Positions 55,101 to 62,473 of a stretch of DNA of 64,000 nt are shown here, one piece after another. Made by a program: the position numbers and the translations under genes. Position 1 is the first letter of the stretch. The number at the start of each line of letters is the position of its first letter. Origin of the DNA: Paenibacillus riograndensis SBR5 (lineage in GTDB: Bacteria; Bacillota; Bacilli; Paenibacillales; Paenibacillaceae); the NCBI RefSeq assembly GCF_000981585.1, contig NZ_LN831776.1:2681001-2745000 (forward strand). Reading direction: 5' to 3'. The notes below the pieces were generated by a model. The model had not been told where the DNA came from, made no database searches, and saw nothing but the letters and a program-made list of their open reading frames with translations.

Positions 55101-55318
55101 TCTTCATGACCGCTGCAACAACCATTTTGACTTTGGTTCCGCTGACGCTTTCGGGGGATGACGGAACAGTGATCTCCAAGGTGCTGGGTGTCGTTGTCAT
55201 CGGCGGTATGATCACGTCCACGCTAAACAGTTTTGTAGTCATACCCATTTTGTATGAAGCCATGAATCGTAAAAAGTTCCGGGAAGCCAGCCTCACTGGT
55301 ACAAGTACCCCGGTATGA
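52196..55318 (+). CDS. swrC: RND efflux pump, SwrC-like
   Basis: A 1040-residue RND permease with two halves, each one helix, a large extracytoplasmic loop and six helices. Visible features: RAAILTIVVVLLMAWGAVSA (TM1), GRIVDDAIVILDNM with the proton-relay Asp-Asp in TM4, and LIGVLMLTGIVVTNGIVLID in TM10. B. subtilis SwrC of the same size gives resistance to surfactin and other hydrophobic compounds and has no outer-membrane partner. The start at 52196 follows AGAGGGG. No adaptor protein gene is adjacent. A terminator-like GCGGATTG/CAATCCGC hairpin follows the stop. Confidence 0.92.
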   Translation: MKKWVEAVMQRAAILTIVVVLLMAWGAVSAFQMQRDYLPGINNTTLMVSLRASAYQADQVKRDITTPIEQAIRKTNGILNVETTSYDGGLLMNLYYPMNYNMDKAEQDIRMALGDADLPANVNAPTVTRLTTSTFPVLSYSLTANNEKVDDDTLRSTVQAGIVNQLKSVPGVSDVQAVGGAKNGYVVLIHTKDLSAAGLTLDDFNKSVSAAVPNLQGYIQNVKSPFPVRVEGWDMTEQDVNNIVIKNSDGVSVPLSAIASVSRSLNDVQTMSRTDGKASVLINVIKTSGANITDVAKQVKTRVAALPAVEGGNVTMTLTGDRAHDLNASLLGLVREGLLGCVFSMLCVLFFFRNVRSTLLIAVSLPISLLATTAILKAMGVTLNILTVSGLIVAMGRIVDDAIVILDNMHRKMQEKKDQGALHVLAESVVEMLPAIFGSTATTVAVYAPIALVGGIIGASYSGFAWSVVIALAVSFLVAMLVIPAFAYMGWHKPGGKAVTLEPAMKPFLTTALKHKKTVLGVSLVIFIAAAFFASQLPFSLLPSTASGQVAVQLELPKGTALSEVDKAVQNVETVLKQDSQVASFSSTFGSSFTPQADDVFDQGGGYIQQPNIANLSVALKDQKQVNSYINSLQERLGNQQGVAAVTITNQNIAGDDSTINIMLSGSDAGTLDKAASTVRSGLAGIEGLSVVGKTDLTNGIPKFSIALDRGKVLKAGVSRNDINKVLSRYMTKGKDFDISVSSGTGIIPVDVYLDPVKMGQAQAGGPLPVYTPDQVLASLAAETVKGKDGTVYRLDQLGTLQRSDAGSSIQERDGQPYTVVQARIVSSDTSGVSKAVNKVLRTTNLPEGVTYSLGGITQQVTQMIFEMIIAVVLSIFLVLLITSFVFRSWRAPIAVLISIPLALSGVVLALYTVHGQWNLAALIGVLMLTGIVVTNGIVLIDKIERNRREGLGLRDAVMQGSLSRVRPIFMTAATTILTLVPLTLSGDDGTVISKVLGVVVIGGMITSTLNSFVVIPILYEAMNRKKFREASLTGTSTPV

Positions 55319-55380
55319 TTGTATAGAACAGGGCGGATTGTTTAGTAAACAATCCGCCTGTATCCGGGAGGCGATTAACC

Positions 55381-56667
55381 TTGGACATATTGACCCATTT
55401 GCTGGAGCATTACGGGTATGGTCTTATCTTTCTGTTCCTTTGCCTTGAAATGCTGGCACTGCCGCTTCCCGGTGAGATGTTGATGAGCTACATCGGTCTC
55501 TCTGTATATGAGCAAAAGCTGAGCTGGATGCTCTGTATTGTTTCTGCGGGTACAGGTGTCCTGCTTGGAGTAACGCTATCTTATTGGGTCGGTTACCGTT
55601 TGGGAAGACCGTTTATCGCACGATATGGGGCACGCATCCATCTTACAGAGGAACGCATAGTGAAAATGAACCGTTGGTTTGAGAAGTATGGGGACAAACT
55701 TCTTTTCGTAGCCTATTTCATCCCAGGCGTCCGGCATATTACCGGATATTTTTGCGGTGTTACCCGTATGCCGTTCCGGCGCTATGCACTCTTTGCGTAT
55801 AGCGGCGCAATCTTCTGGGTGAGCTTATTTATCTCCTTGGGCAAAGTACTCGGTCCCAAATGGGAACAGTATCACTCAACGGTCAACCGCTATCTGATCA
55901 TTTTCACTGTTGTGTCGATCCTTTTGACCGCCGTAATTTATTTATACCGCCGGTACAAACATCAGGTGATCGAAACGCTCATGCAATTACTTATACAGGG
56001 CGGGCGCCGCTTTAACTCGTTCGGCAAGGTCCGGTTTCTGCTGCTTGCTTCGTTTGCCTTTTTCGTATTGTTTTTTTCGCTGATGCTTGGTTTGATCCAG
56101 GACTTTCTGGCCCAGGAATTCGGATTGTTCGATGAGATTGTAAACTATCTGGTTGCAGCCACCTTTGGAACCGAATGGAGCGGATGGATGGAAGCCTTTG
56201 CGAAATTCGGCACCCTTTATTTCTATGGTCCTGTACTTGGGCTGACCGCACTATGGATCGTACTGCACAGTAAAGAACGCAGGTTGGACCTGACCTTTTT
56301 AGTATGGGTAGTTGCCGGAGGGGAGCTTCTTGACGATATGCTGCGCATGGTGTTCCATCGTCCAGGGCCTGTTACGGCTGGTGTTCAGCTTTTCAATACC
56401 TTTCCAAGTGAGGAAACGTTAATTTCACTGACAGTATGCGGTTTTACTGCTTTCCTGCTACTGCGATATTATAGCTTTCGTCATATCCATACGCCCATTA
56501 TTTTAGGTGTCATTCTGATTTGCTTCGCTGTAGGGATCAGCCGGATTTACTTTATGGTGCAGTATCCAAGTGATGTCTTTGCGGGGTATGTGTTTGGCGG
56601 AGTATGGGTAAGTCTCAATGTAATGCTGCTGGAGATTCTCCGGAAGTTGCAAACCGTTAAGGCATGA
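55381..56667 (+). CDS. DedA-PAP2 fusion with altered phosphatase residues
   Basis: A 428-residue membrane protein starting at TTG after CGGGAGG. Residues 1-200 are a DedA/VTT domain ([39 protein letters not shown]), a lipid-carrier or phospholipid translocase family. Residues ~215-425 are PAP2-like. The PAP2 motifs are degenerate: HRPGP keeps RP, but PSGH reads PSEE (342-345) and SRxxxxxH reads SRIYFMVQ (Q394) before SD. Both catalytic histidines are gone, so the phosphatase half is probably inactive and structural or lipid-binding. Confidence 0.88.
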   Translation: MDILTHLLEHYGYGLIFLFLCLEMLALPLPGEMLMSYIGLSVYEQKLSWMLCIVSAGTGVLLGVTLSYWVGYRLGRPFIARYGARIHLTEERIVKMNRWFEKYGDKLLFVAYFIPGVRHITGYFCGVTRMPFRRYALFAYSGAIFWVSLFISLGKVLGPKWEQYHSTVNRYLIIFTVVSILLTAVIYLYRRYKHQVIETLMQLLIQGGRRFNSFGKVRFLLLASFAFFVLFFSLMLGLIQDFLAQEFGLFDEIVNYLVAATFGTEWSGWMEAFAKFGTLYFYGPVLGLTALWIVLHSKERRLDLTFLVWVVAGGELLDDMLRMVFHRPGPVTAGVQLFNTFPSEETLISLTVCGFTAFLLLRYYSFRHIHTPIILGVILICFAVGISRIYFMVQYPSDVFAGYVFGGVWVSLNVMLLEILRKLQTVKA

Positions 56668-56693
56668 TTATATAACGAAGGGAGAAAGTAAAT

Positions 56694-56876
56694 ATGGCTA
56701 TCCTTCATAACTTTCCGCTTATTTCTGCTCTTTGCGCGATAGTAGCGGCCCAGTTTATCAAGGTACCTATATACCTTATCACGCTCCTTGGTCACAGGCC
56801 GAGTGAGGTTTTTGTAGGCGCTTTGTTTGGTATCTTCGTCAGCTTTGTGCTTCATTACACCGCTATACTTTCATAA
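56694..56876 (+). CDS. internally deleted DUF212 (YuiD-like) protein
   Basis: A 60-residue membrane peptide. MAILHNFPLISALCAIVAAQ then FIKVPIYLIT matches the N-terminus of YuiD/DUF212 (~158 residues), and LLGHRPSEVFVGALFGIFVS matches its C-terminus; the ~95 residues between, holding the GGMPSSHSA phosphatase-like motif and FDAxGVRRxAGxQA, are missing in frame. GAAGGGAG precedes the ATG, so it may be translated. Either a decayed gene or a minimal two-helix derivative. Confidence 0.75.
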   Translation: MAILHNFPLISALCAIVAAQFIKVPIYLITLLGHRPSEVFVGALFGIFVSFVLHYTAILS

Positions 56877-56962
56877 TGCCATAGCTTTAGTCTGATCTTT
56901 ATAGATGGCATTAGAGTATGGCATCATGGAAAAGCTTCTTTATCGGCAGGAGTTGAAAAAAC

Positions 56963-57496
56963 GTGGTGGATGAGAAGCTAAGCCTGACCATTGACCGGGC
57001 TAGACGAGGCGACCAGGAAGCTTTTGCAGAACTCGTTAGCCGTTATAAAGGCATTATATTTCGTCATGCCTTTGGTATGCTGGGAGACCGCCAAGAGGCA
57101 GAGGATGCGTCCCAGGAAATTTTTATAAAAGCCTATCTTGCCCTAAGCAAACTGAGCGATGTTCATGCGTTCTCCAGTTGGCTTATGCGTATTGCCACAA
57201 ATTTATGCAAGGATAAACTGAAACAAAGAACCAAGGCCATAGGGACCCAAGATATGCTGGAAGAGACGATCCCGGTTGATTCTGCCGCAGACTCTGATTT
57301 GAAGATCTCGATGCAAGATGCACTGGCCCGACTCTCGGTTGATCAGAGGGAAATCCTTCTTCTGCACGACGTTCAGGGGTATCGCTATGAAGAGATTGCT
57401 GAGCTGACAGATATTCCGATTGGAACCGTCAAATCCCGGTTGTTTTCGGCTAGGATGTCGCTTCGAAAGATATGGAATAGAGGGGAGGGGGAATAA
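56963..57496 (+). CDS. ECF sigma factor, SigW-like
   Basis: A 177-residue sigma factor starting at GTG. Region 2: FRHAFGMLGDRQEAEDASQE then IFIKAYLAL; region 4: LSVDQREILLLHDVQGYRYE then EIAELTDIPIGTVKSRLFSA. The next gene, two bases after the stop, encodes its zinc-finger anti-sigma factor. This sigW-rsiW-type pair probably responds to envelope stress, which fits the following membrane protein. The stop overlaps the anti-sigma ribosome site (GGGGAGGGGG). Confidence 0.93.
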   Translation: MVDEKLSLTIDRARRGDQEAFAELVSRYKGIIFRHAFGMLGDRQEAEDASQEIFIKAYLALSKLSDVHAFSSWLMRIATNLCKDKLKQRTKAIGTQDMLEETIPVDSAADSDLKISMQDALARLSVDQREILLLHDVQGYRYEEIAELTDIPIGTVKSRLFSARMSLRKIWNRGEGE

Positions 57497-57497
57497 C

Positions 57498-57977
57498 ATG
57501 CACCCCGATGAACAATTGTCAGCCTACCTAGATGGGGAGCTGGCACAAGAGGAGCAACTCCAAATCGAATCGCATCTGGATAACTGTCCTTCCTGCCAAT
57601 CCTTGCTGCTTGAATTGATGGAGCTCAAACAAATGTTCACTGCAGCTATGAATGAGCTGGCCGAGCCGGCTGAGCTGGAAACCCGGATCATGCAAGCAGT
57701 GGCAAAAGAAAGTGCAAAACAGAGTCTTGGTAAGCTTTGGCTTTGGGTACTTTTATTTTCTGCTCTGGTTTTTGTCCTGATAATCCTTAAAGCCAGTTCT
57801 ATAATCATTCCTCTTATCAAGAGCCTATGGGTAGTCGGTAGAGCACTGCTTTATGCAGCGTCTCATGCAGTAGCGGATATCCCAGTGTTTTCAGGTATTG
57901 TGGTCATTTTATCGCTAATCGTGCTCCTTGTTTCTGTTCTGTTCATTCGTAAAGTGCTGCGGTCGGCCGCTATATGA
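57498..57977 (+). CDS. anti-sigma factor with zinc-finger (ZAS) domain
   Basis: A 159-residue protein: HPDEQLSAYLDGELAQEEQL then QIESHLDNCPSCQSLL, the H-x3-C-x2-C zinc motif of RsiW-type anti-sigma factors, and two hydrophobic segments (WLWVLLFSALVFVLIILKAS; IVVILSLIVLLVSVLFI). Most RsiW-like proteins have one membrane helix. The start at 57498 follows AGGGGAGGGG. It should hold the upstream sigma factor at the membrane. Confidence 0.88.
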   Translation: MHPDEQLSAYLDGELAQEEQLQIESHLDNCPSCQSLLLELMELKQMFTAAMNELAEPAELETRIMQAVAKESAKQSLGKLWLWVLLFSALVFVLIILKASSIIIPLIKSLWVVGRALLYAASHAVADIPVFSGIVVILSLIVLLVSVLFIRKVLRSAAI

Positions 57978-57987
57978 GGAGGATAAA

Positions 57988-58818
57988 ATGATGAAAACCA
58001 AAATACTTTCTTTGATTGTACTCCTTACTATGGCAATCCTGTTGTGTTATCCTCAACAAGTGTCTGCCCTCAGCTTGTTTAAACATTCAGAGACAACCGT
58101 CCCTGTAGGACAAACCGTTGACGATCTGTATGTTGTTGGTGGGGATGCAGAGATTTTCGGTCACGCAACGGGGATTGTCATTGTTATCAACGGAAGCTTA
58201 CACTTAGCTCCAACTGCGCATGTCGACGGAGCTATCGTGGTAATCGGAGGCCGGATTACACAGGATGATGGTGCTGCCATCGGTGATGATATCTATAATA
58301 TTACACCGGATACCGGTACTCAGAACAGTCTTCTCATTGGTGGAGGAATGGTCGCAGGATTATGGTTTGTACAACTTGCAAGCAGTCTTTTGCTGATCTT
58401 TATACCGTTGCTTTTCTACTTAATCGGAGGGCAAAAAGGCAAAGCGTGGGTGAAGCGGCACCCGATCACGTATTGGAGGAAACCATTGTACCTAGGCACG
58501 CTAGGCAGTGCAATCCTCGTCTCGTTCAGTATACTGTGCATTATGACAATTGTGGGTATTCCTTTGTTGCTTATTTTCTTTCTGATCTTCTTGGCAGCCT
58601 TCATCATGGGGATGACTTCCTTGAGCTATACGATTGGTGGCTTTTTTCAGGAGAAATGGATCCCCAATGAATGGGTTAGGCTCATTACCGGAGCAACACT
58701 AATTGTGGCATTTATGAATATCCCTTTTGTTGGAGGGGTTCTTTGGCTGATTATGATGGTATTATCGCTTGGAATGTTCATACAGTGGTTGTACTCGTTT
58801 CGAAAGAAAACTAAGTAG
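57988..58818 (+). CDS. membrane protein with polymer-forming (bactofilin-like) domain
   Basis: A 276-residue protein: signal peptide or first helix (KILSLIVLLTMAILLCYPQQ), then a beta-helical stretch (TVDDLYVVGGDAEIFGHATG, IVIVINGSLHLAPTAHVDGA, IVVIGGRITQDDGAAIGDD) with repeated hydrophobic-Gly turns like bactofilin/polymer-forming domains, then four membrane helices. GAGGAGG precedes the ATG. Third gene of the sigma/anti-sigma operon; such proteins are common ECF-operon cargo. Confidence 0.82.
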   Translation: MMKTKILSLIVLLTMAILLCYPQQVSALSLFKHSETTVPVGQTVDDLYVVGGDAEIFGHATGIVIVINGSLHLAPTAHVDGAIVVIGGRITQDDGAAIGDDIYNITPDTGTQNSLLIGGGMVAGLWFVQLASSLLLIFIPLLFYLIGGQKGKAWVKRHPITYWRKPLYLGTLGSAILVSFSILCIMTIVGIPLLLIFFLIFLAAFIMGMTSLSYTIGGFFQEKWIPNEWVRLITGATLIVAFMNIPFVGGVLWLIMMVLSLGMFIQWLYSFRKKTK

Positions 58819-58954
58819 GAAGTTCGTATTTATCAAGAAAAATAATAACAATACGGATTGACATGTAATTGACTGGTGGTAGAAGGAGAGGCCGGCAAAC
58901 CATACCTCGGACATGATTAGGGAAGCCTTGCCATCATATTACCAATCAGGGTAT

Positions 58955-59089
58955 AAATGATGCATCAATTAGTGAACTCGAAGCCGCCGGACTCGGGCCG
59001 AATTATGCACAGCGCGACCATACGCTAAGATTTAAGGAGTCGGTGCAGATTATTATTGATGAGCGGGAGCAGAAGCGGGTGTTCTGACA
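58955..59089 (+). pseudogene. cotJC fragment with internal deletion (copy 3)
   Basis: Starts at GATGCATCAATTAGTGAACT (DASISEL), runs through GLGPNYAQRDH, then jumps to LRFKESVQIIIDEREQKRVF and the stop at 59087. About 200 bases of cotJC interior are deleted. It is followed by the same ~70-base downstream segment and terminator (59127-59160) as copy 2. In the 58.8-59.4 kb gap nothing else is coding. Confidence 0.88.
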
Positions 59090-59293
59090 ATGAGGTATAC
59101 ACAAGTTAAATAGATAGTTTGATAAGAAGAGCCACAGGGGCAGCATCTGCGGCTCTTTTTACATTCCCCGCGAGTTACAGTTGTATGCCTCAATAGAATT
59201 AAATGCAAACATTATTTCTGCTTCACAAACCATTAGTAACCTTATCAAGTCGACCCGCGACTGACCCTTGGTATACGGTTTTAATAAAATAAT

Positions 59294-59362
59294 TGTTGCA
59301 TAAAGCAACATTATTTTATTTTGCATTAACAAAAATCAATTAACTGTTGTAATAAAGCAACA
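59294..59362 (+). promoter_or_regulatory. two TGTTGC/GCAACA palindromes and promoter of the sugar-acid operon
   Basis: TGTTGC-ATAAA-GCAACA (59294-59310) and TGTTGT-AATAAA-GCAACA (59345-59362) lie 51 bases apart. A promoter TTGTAA (59347) with TATACT (59369), spacer 16, overlaps the second one. They are the natural operator candidates for the PrpR-type regulator encoded downstream. Confidence 0.6.
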
Positions 59363-59419
59363 CTATGCTATACTGAAGACGATAATTGATGTATCAAGAC
59401 GTTCAGAGGAGAAGATAAG

Positions 59420-60577
59420 ATGGAACAGTATTTTTTTCAAACGGCTCGCAGCATTATCGCGGGCTGCGGTTCCTTAGAGCGGATTGTGGAGCATTTGCAA
59501 AAGCTAGGGTCTTTCGAATCGGTGCTGCTTGTATCCCAGCCCTTTCTTCAAAGCAGCGGCACGCTGGACGAAGTTACAAATCTCTTGAAGAGCGGCGGTA
59601 TCGCCGTGCACTGGAATACCGATGTTCAGCCTGAACCGACCATCGCCCAACTGGAAGAGCTCTACAGCGCAATAGCCGAAATTCCTTGCGATGCGATTAT
59701 CGGTATCGGCGGAGGCAGTGTGCTGGATGTTGTAAAGCTGCTGTCTGTCATGAAAACCAATAGCCTCTCTGTCCGGGAAATGCTGGGGACTGATCTGATT
59801 CCGAATCCGGGCATTCCGACGGTACTGATCCCCACCACCTCGGGCACAGGCTCGGAAGTGACACCGAACGCCATTGTGACTTTGCCGGAGGAAGAGCTGA
59901 AGATAGGCGTTGTCAGCCGCTACTTGCTCCCTGCGCTTGTTATTTTGGACCCGCTGTTGACGCTTGGTTTGCCGCGTGATATTACGGCTTCGACGGGAAT
60001 GGATGCCTATACCCACGCGCTGGAATCGTTTATTTCCAACAAGGCCAACCGGTTCAGCGACATGTTCGCGCTTGAATCCATCCGCAACATTTCTGCAAGC
60101 ATGCTGCAGGCCTATCACCACGGAAACGACAGAAAAGCGCGGGAGGATATGCTGATTGGTTCCATGTACGGCGGAATGGCACTGACCTGCGCCGGAACGG
60201 CGGCTGTGCATGCCTTGGCTTATCCGATCGGCGGGAAATTTCATGTACCGCACGGAGTTGCCAATTCCATGCTTTTACCGCATGTGATGGAATTTAATTT
60301 TGATGTTATTGTGGAACGGCTGGCTCTTGTTGCCGGAGCGATGGGACTTCAGACGGGAGCGGGAAGACAGCGCGATGCCGAGCATGTGATTGAGCAGATC
60401 CGGCTGTGGACGCGGGAGATGAGCATTCCTCAGGATTTGACGCTCTTCGGAGCTGCGCGCGAGGATATTCCCGAACTTTCGCTCGCGGCTTCACAGGTTA
60501 CCCGGCTGATGGGCAACAATCCGAAGGCAATGACGCTGGATGATATCGGGGCGGTATACGGCAAGCTGTTTCATTAA
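59420..60577 (+). CDS. iron-containing alcohol dehydrogenase
   Basis: A 385-residue group III dehydrogenase: cofactor motif AIIGIGGGSVLDVVKLLSVM, IPTVLIPTTSGTGSEVTPNA, and metal ligands in GMDAYTHALESF, AVHALAYPIGG and FHVPHGVANSMLLP. It oxidises or reduces a small alcohol/aldehyde with NAD(P). AGAGGAG precedes the ATG. As the first gene of an operon with a DUF1537 kinase and PdxA-like dehydrogenase it probably feeds a sugar-acid pathway. Confidence 0.92.
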   Translation: MEQYFFQTARSIIAGCGSLERIVEHLQKLGSFESVLLVSQPFLQSSGTLDEVTNLLKSGGIAVHWNTDVQPEPTIAQLEELYSAIAEIPCDAIIGIGGGSVLDVVKLLSVMKTNSLSVREMLGTDLIPNPGIPTVLIPTTSGTGSEVTPNAIVTLPEEELKIGVVSRYLLPALVILDPLLTLGLPRDITASTGMDAYTHALESFISNKANRFSDMFALESIRNISASMLQAYHHGNDRKAREDMLIGSMYGGMALTCAGTAAVHALAYPIGGKFHVPHGVANSMLLPHVMEFNFDVIVERLALVAGAMGLQTGAGRQRDAEHVIEQIRLWTREMSIPQDLTLFGAAREDIPELSLAASQVTRLMGNNPKAMTLDDIGAVYGKLFH

Positions 60578-60657
60578 GAACCGCGGGAACTGTTTAATAC
60601 TGCCTAAAGAGCAACGGCTGGGTTATAATGGCATTAAAAACAAGGATGAATAGTTAC

Positions 60658-62409
60658 ATGAAAATTAAAACAATCGTCATTGCTCCTTACCCGGGGTTAT
60701 CCGAATTAACGCTAAGTCTGCAGAATGAGCTGCTGGAGTTTGAAATTGTAGTGGAGCATGGAGATCTGTCGAGGGTGCTGCCGCTGATCGGCCGCATTCA
60801 CACGGAGGGTTACGATGTCATTATCAGCAGAGGCGGGACGGCAAAGCTGCTGCAAAAACATTCCTACCTGCCGGTTGTGGAAATTCCCATTTCCGGATTC
60901 GACATATTGCGGATCCTGACGCTGGTAAAAGGATATAGCGCCAAATGTGAAATGATCGGATTTCCCAATATCATCGAAGGCTTTATGTCCGTGTCCAGCT
61001 TGATGGAGGTCGATATTTCATACACGGTTATCCATCAGGAGAAGGAAGTCGGCGCTGCCCTGGCAGACGCCAAGGCGAGGGGCATCCAGGTTGTCATTGG
61101 CGACAGCATTACGGTCAAAATGGCGGCAGAGAACGGTCTGCAGGGCGTGTTAATCACCTCCGGCAAAGAGTCTTTAATGGAAGCGTTCTCGCGGGCAGGA
61201 CAGCTCTATAAATCGGCCGAGAAGCTGAAGATAAAAAATGAAATGTACGAGGCAATGCTGGGCAAGCTGCAGGGCGGATATGCGGTAGCGGACCAAGGCG
61301 GCAAGCTGGAGTTCGCCAACCCTTTGTTCAAGCAACTGCTGAGGCTTCCTGAAACGGCAGATACGCTGTATACCATGTACCCGGGTCTGCGCGAAATGCT
61401 CAGGGATGCCGGCCGGGGGGCAGACTTTGACCGGGCGACATCCGTTTATGAGCCTGAGCAGGGTTTGTATTTGCGGGCGCAATTGCTTCCTGCCGCGGAT
61501 GAACGCCGGCTGTATATGCTGACCGCATCGGAGGAAGAGCCGGAACACAGCGGTCTTGCGGCCAGTTACCTTCTGGCGGAAGCCCCCTTTTTCTCCCATC
61601 AGGAAGAAGACGGGCAGAAGACGGACTTTCAGGCTTATCCCATAGCCGTATACGGGGAAAAAGGCAGCGGGCGCAAGCGTTACGTCATCAACGCTGCCCT
61701 CTCCGAATCAAGGGACGGCATCCTGTACCTCAATATCCGCAGGTCGTCGGAAGAGGTGCTGAAGGCCATGATGGAGCTGATGCTGTACGGCGGCGGGCGC
61801 GTCACCGCCATAGAAGGTGCGGAGATGCTGTCTGCCAAGCAACAGCGGGAGCTGGCTGAGTTCATTATCAAGCGCAAGATGAAGACGGTGTTTCTGTTTG
61901 ACAGGGACCCGGGGGTGCTCGCTGAGGAGGAACGGCTGGCCGGTAAGCTGCTGCGCAGCTTTCAGAACCGGAGAATCTCGCTTCCGGCCCTGCGGGATAC
62001 GCCATGGCTGGAACGCAGCATCCGCGCCTGCCTGATCTGGACGAACGAACGCCAGGGCAAGCAGATTGCCGGTATCCGGGGGGAAGTGATGGATGCGCTT
62101 CTCGCGCATCCGTGGCAAGGTAATTTTACCGAACTGAGCACGGTAATGGAGCTCTTTGTATCCGCGGCGGAGGGGCCGTTCATTGAACGGGAAGCGCTGG
62201 CGATGCTGGAGGAAGGAAGCCGGAAAGCCCGCAGCGGCTTGGCCCCGGCGCCCGGCAGAGAAGGACTGAACCTGCGTCAGCCGCTGGTAGACATTGAGCG
62301 GGACATCATCCGGACCGTGCTGGAGCAGGAGGGCATGAACCAGTCGCTGGCTGCCAAGCGGCTTGGCATCAACCGCTCGACCCTGTGGCGCAAATTAAAA
62401 GAAGACTGA
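60658..62409 (+). CDS. PrpR-N-domain transcriptional regulator without GAFTGA
   Basis: About 583 residues. N-terminal PrpR_N domain (IKTIVIAPYPGLSELTLSLQ, DVIISRGGTAKLLQKH, VIGDSITVKMAAENGLQGVL), a PAS-like region (~residue 205), a reduced AAA+ region with Walker-A-like YGEKGSGRKR (Arg for Lys), and a C-terminal Fis-type HTH (NQSLAAKRLGINRSTLWRKL). The GAFTGA loop that contacts sigma-54 is missing, so it should act with sigma-A. ATG 60649 is an alternative start. It lies inside the operon it probably controls. Confidence 0.88.
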   Translation: MKIKTIVIAPYPGLSELTLSLQNELLEFEIVVEHGDLSRVLPLIGRIHTEGYDVIISRGGTAKLLQKHSYLPVVEIPISGFDILRILTLVKGYSAKCEMIGFPNIIEGFMSVSSLMEVDISYTVIHQEKEVGAALADAKARGIQVVIGDSITVKMAAENGLQGVLITSGKESLMEAFSRAGQLYKSAEKLKIKNEMYEAMLGKLQGGYAVADQGGKLEFANPLFKQLLRLPETADTLYTMYPGLREMLRDAGRGADFDRATSVYEPEQGLYLRAQLLPAADERRLYMLTASEEEPEHSGLAASYLLAEAPFFSHQEEDGQKTDFQAYPIAVYGEKGSGRKRYVINAALSESRDGILYLNIRRSSEEVLKAMMELMLYGGGRVTAIEGAEMLSAKQQRELAEFIIKRKMKTVFLFDRDPGVLAEEERLAGKLLRSFQNRRISLPALRDTPWLERSIRACLIWTNERQGKQIAGIRGEVMDALLAHPWQGNFTELSTVMELFVSAAEGPFIEREALAMLEEGSRKARSGLAPAPGREGLNLRQPLVDIERDIIRTVLEQEGMNQSLAAKRLGINRSTLWRKLKED

Positions 62410-62473
62410 CAGGGCGGCTGAGCAGCGTTCTGCCGTACTTGTATGATTGCTGTTGTATGGAGGGGGTTAGAAA

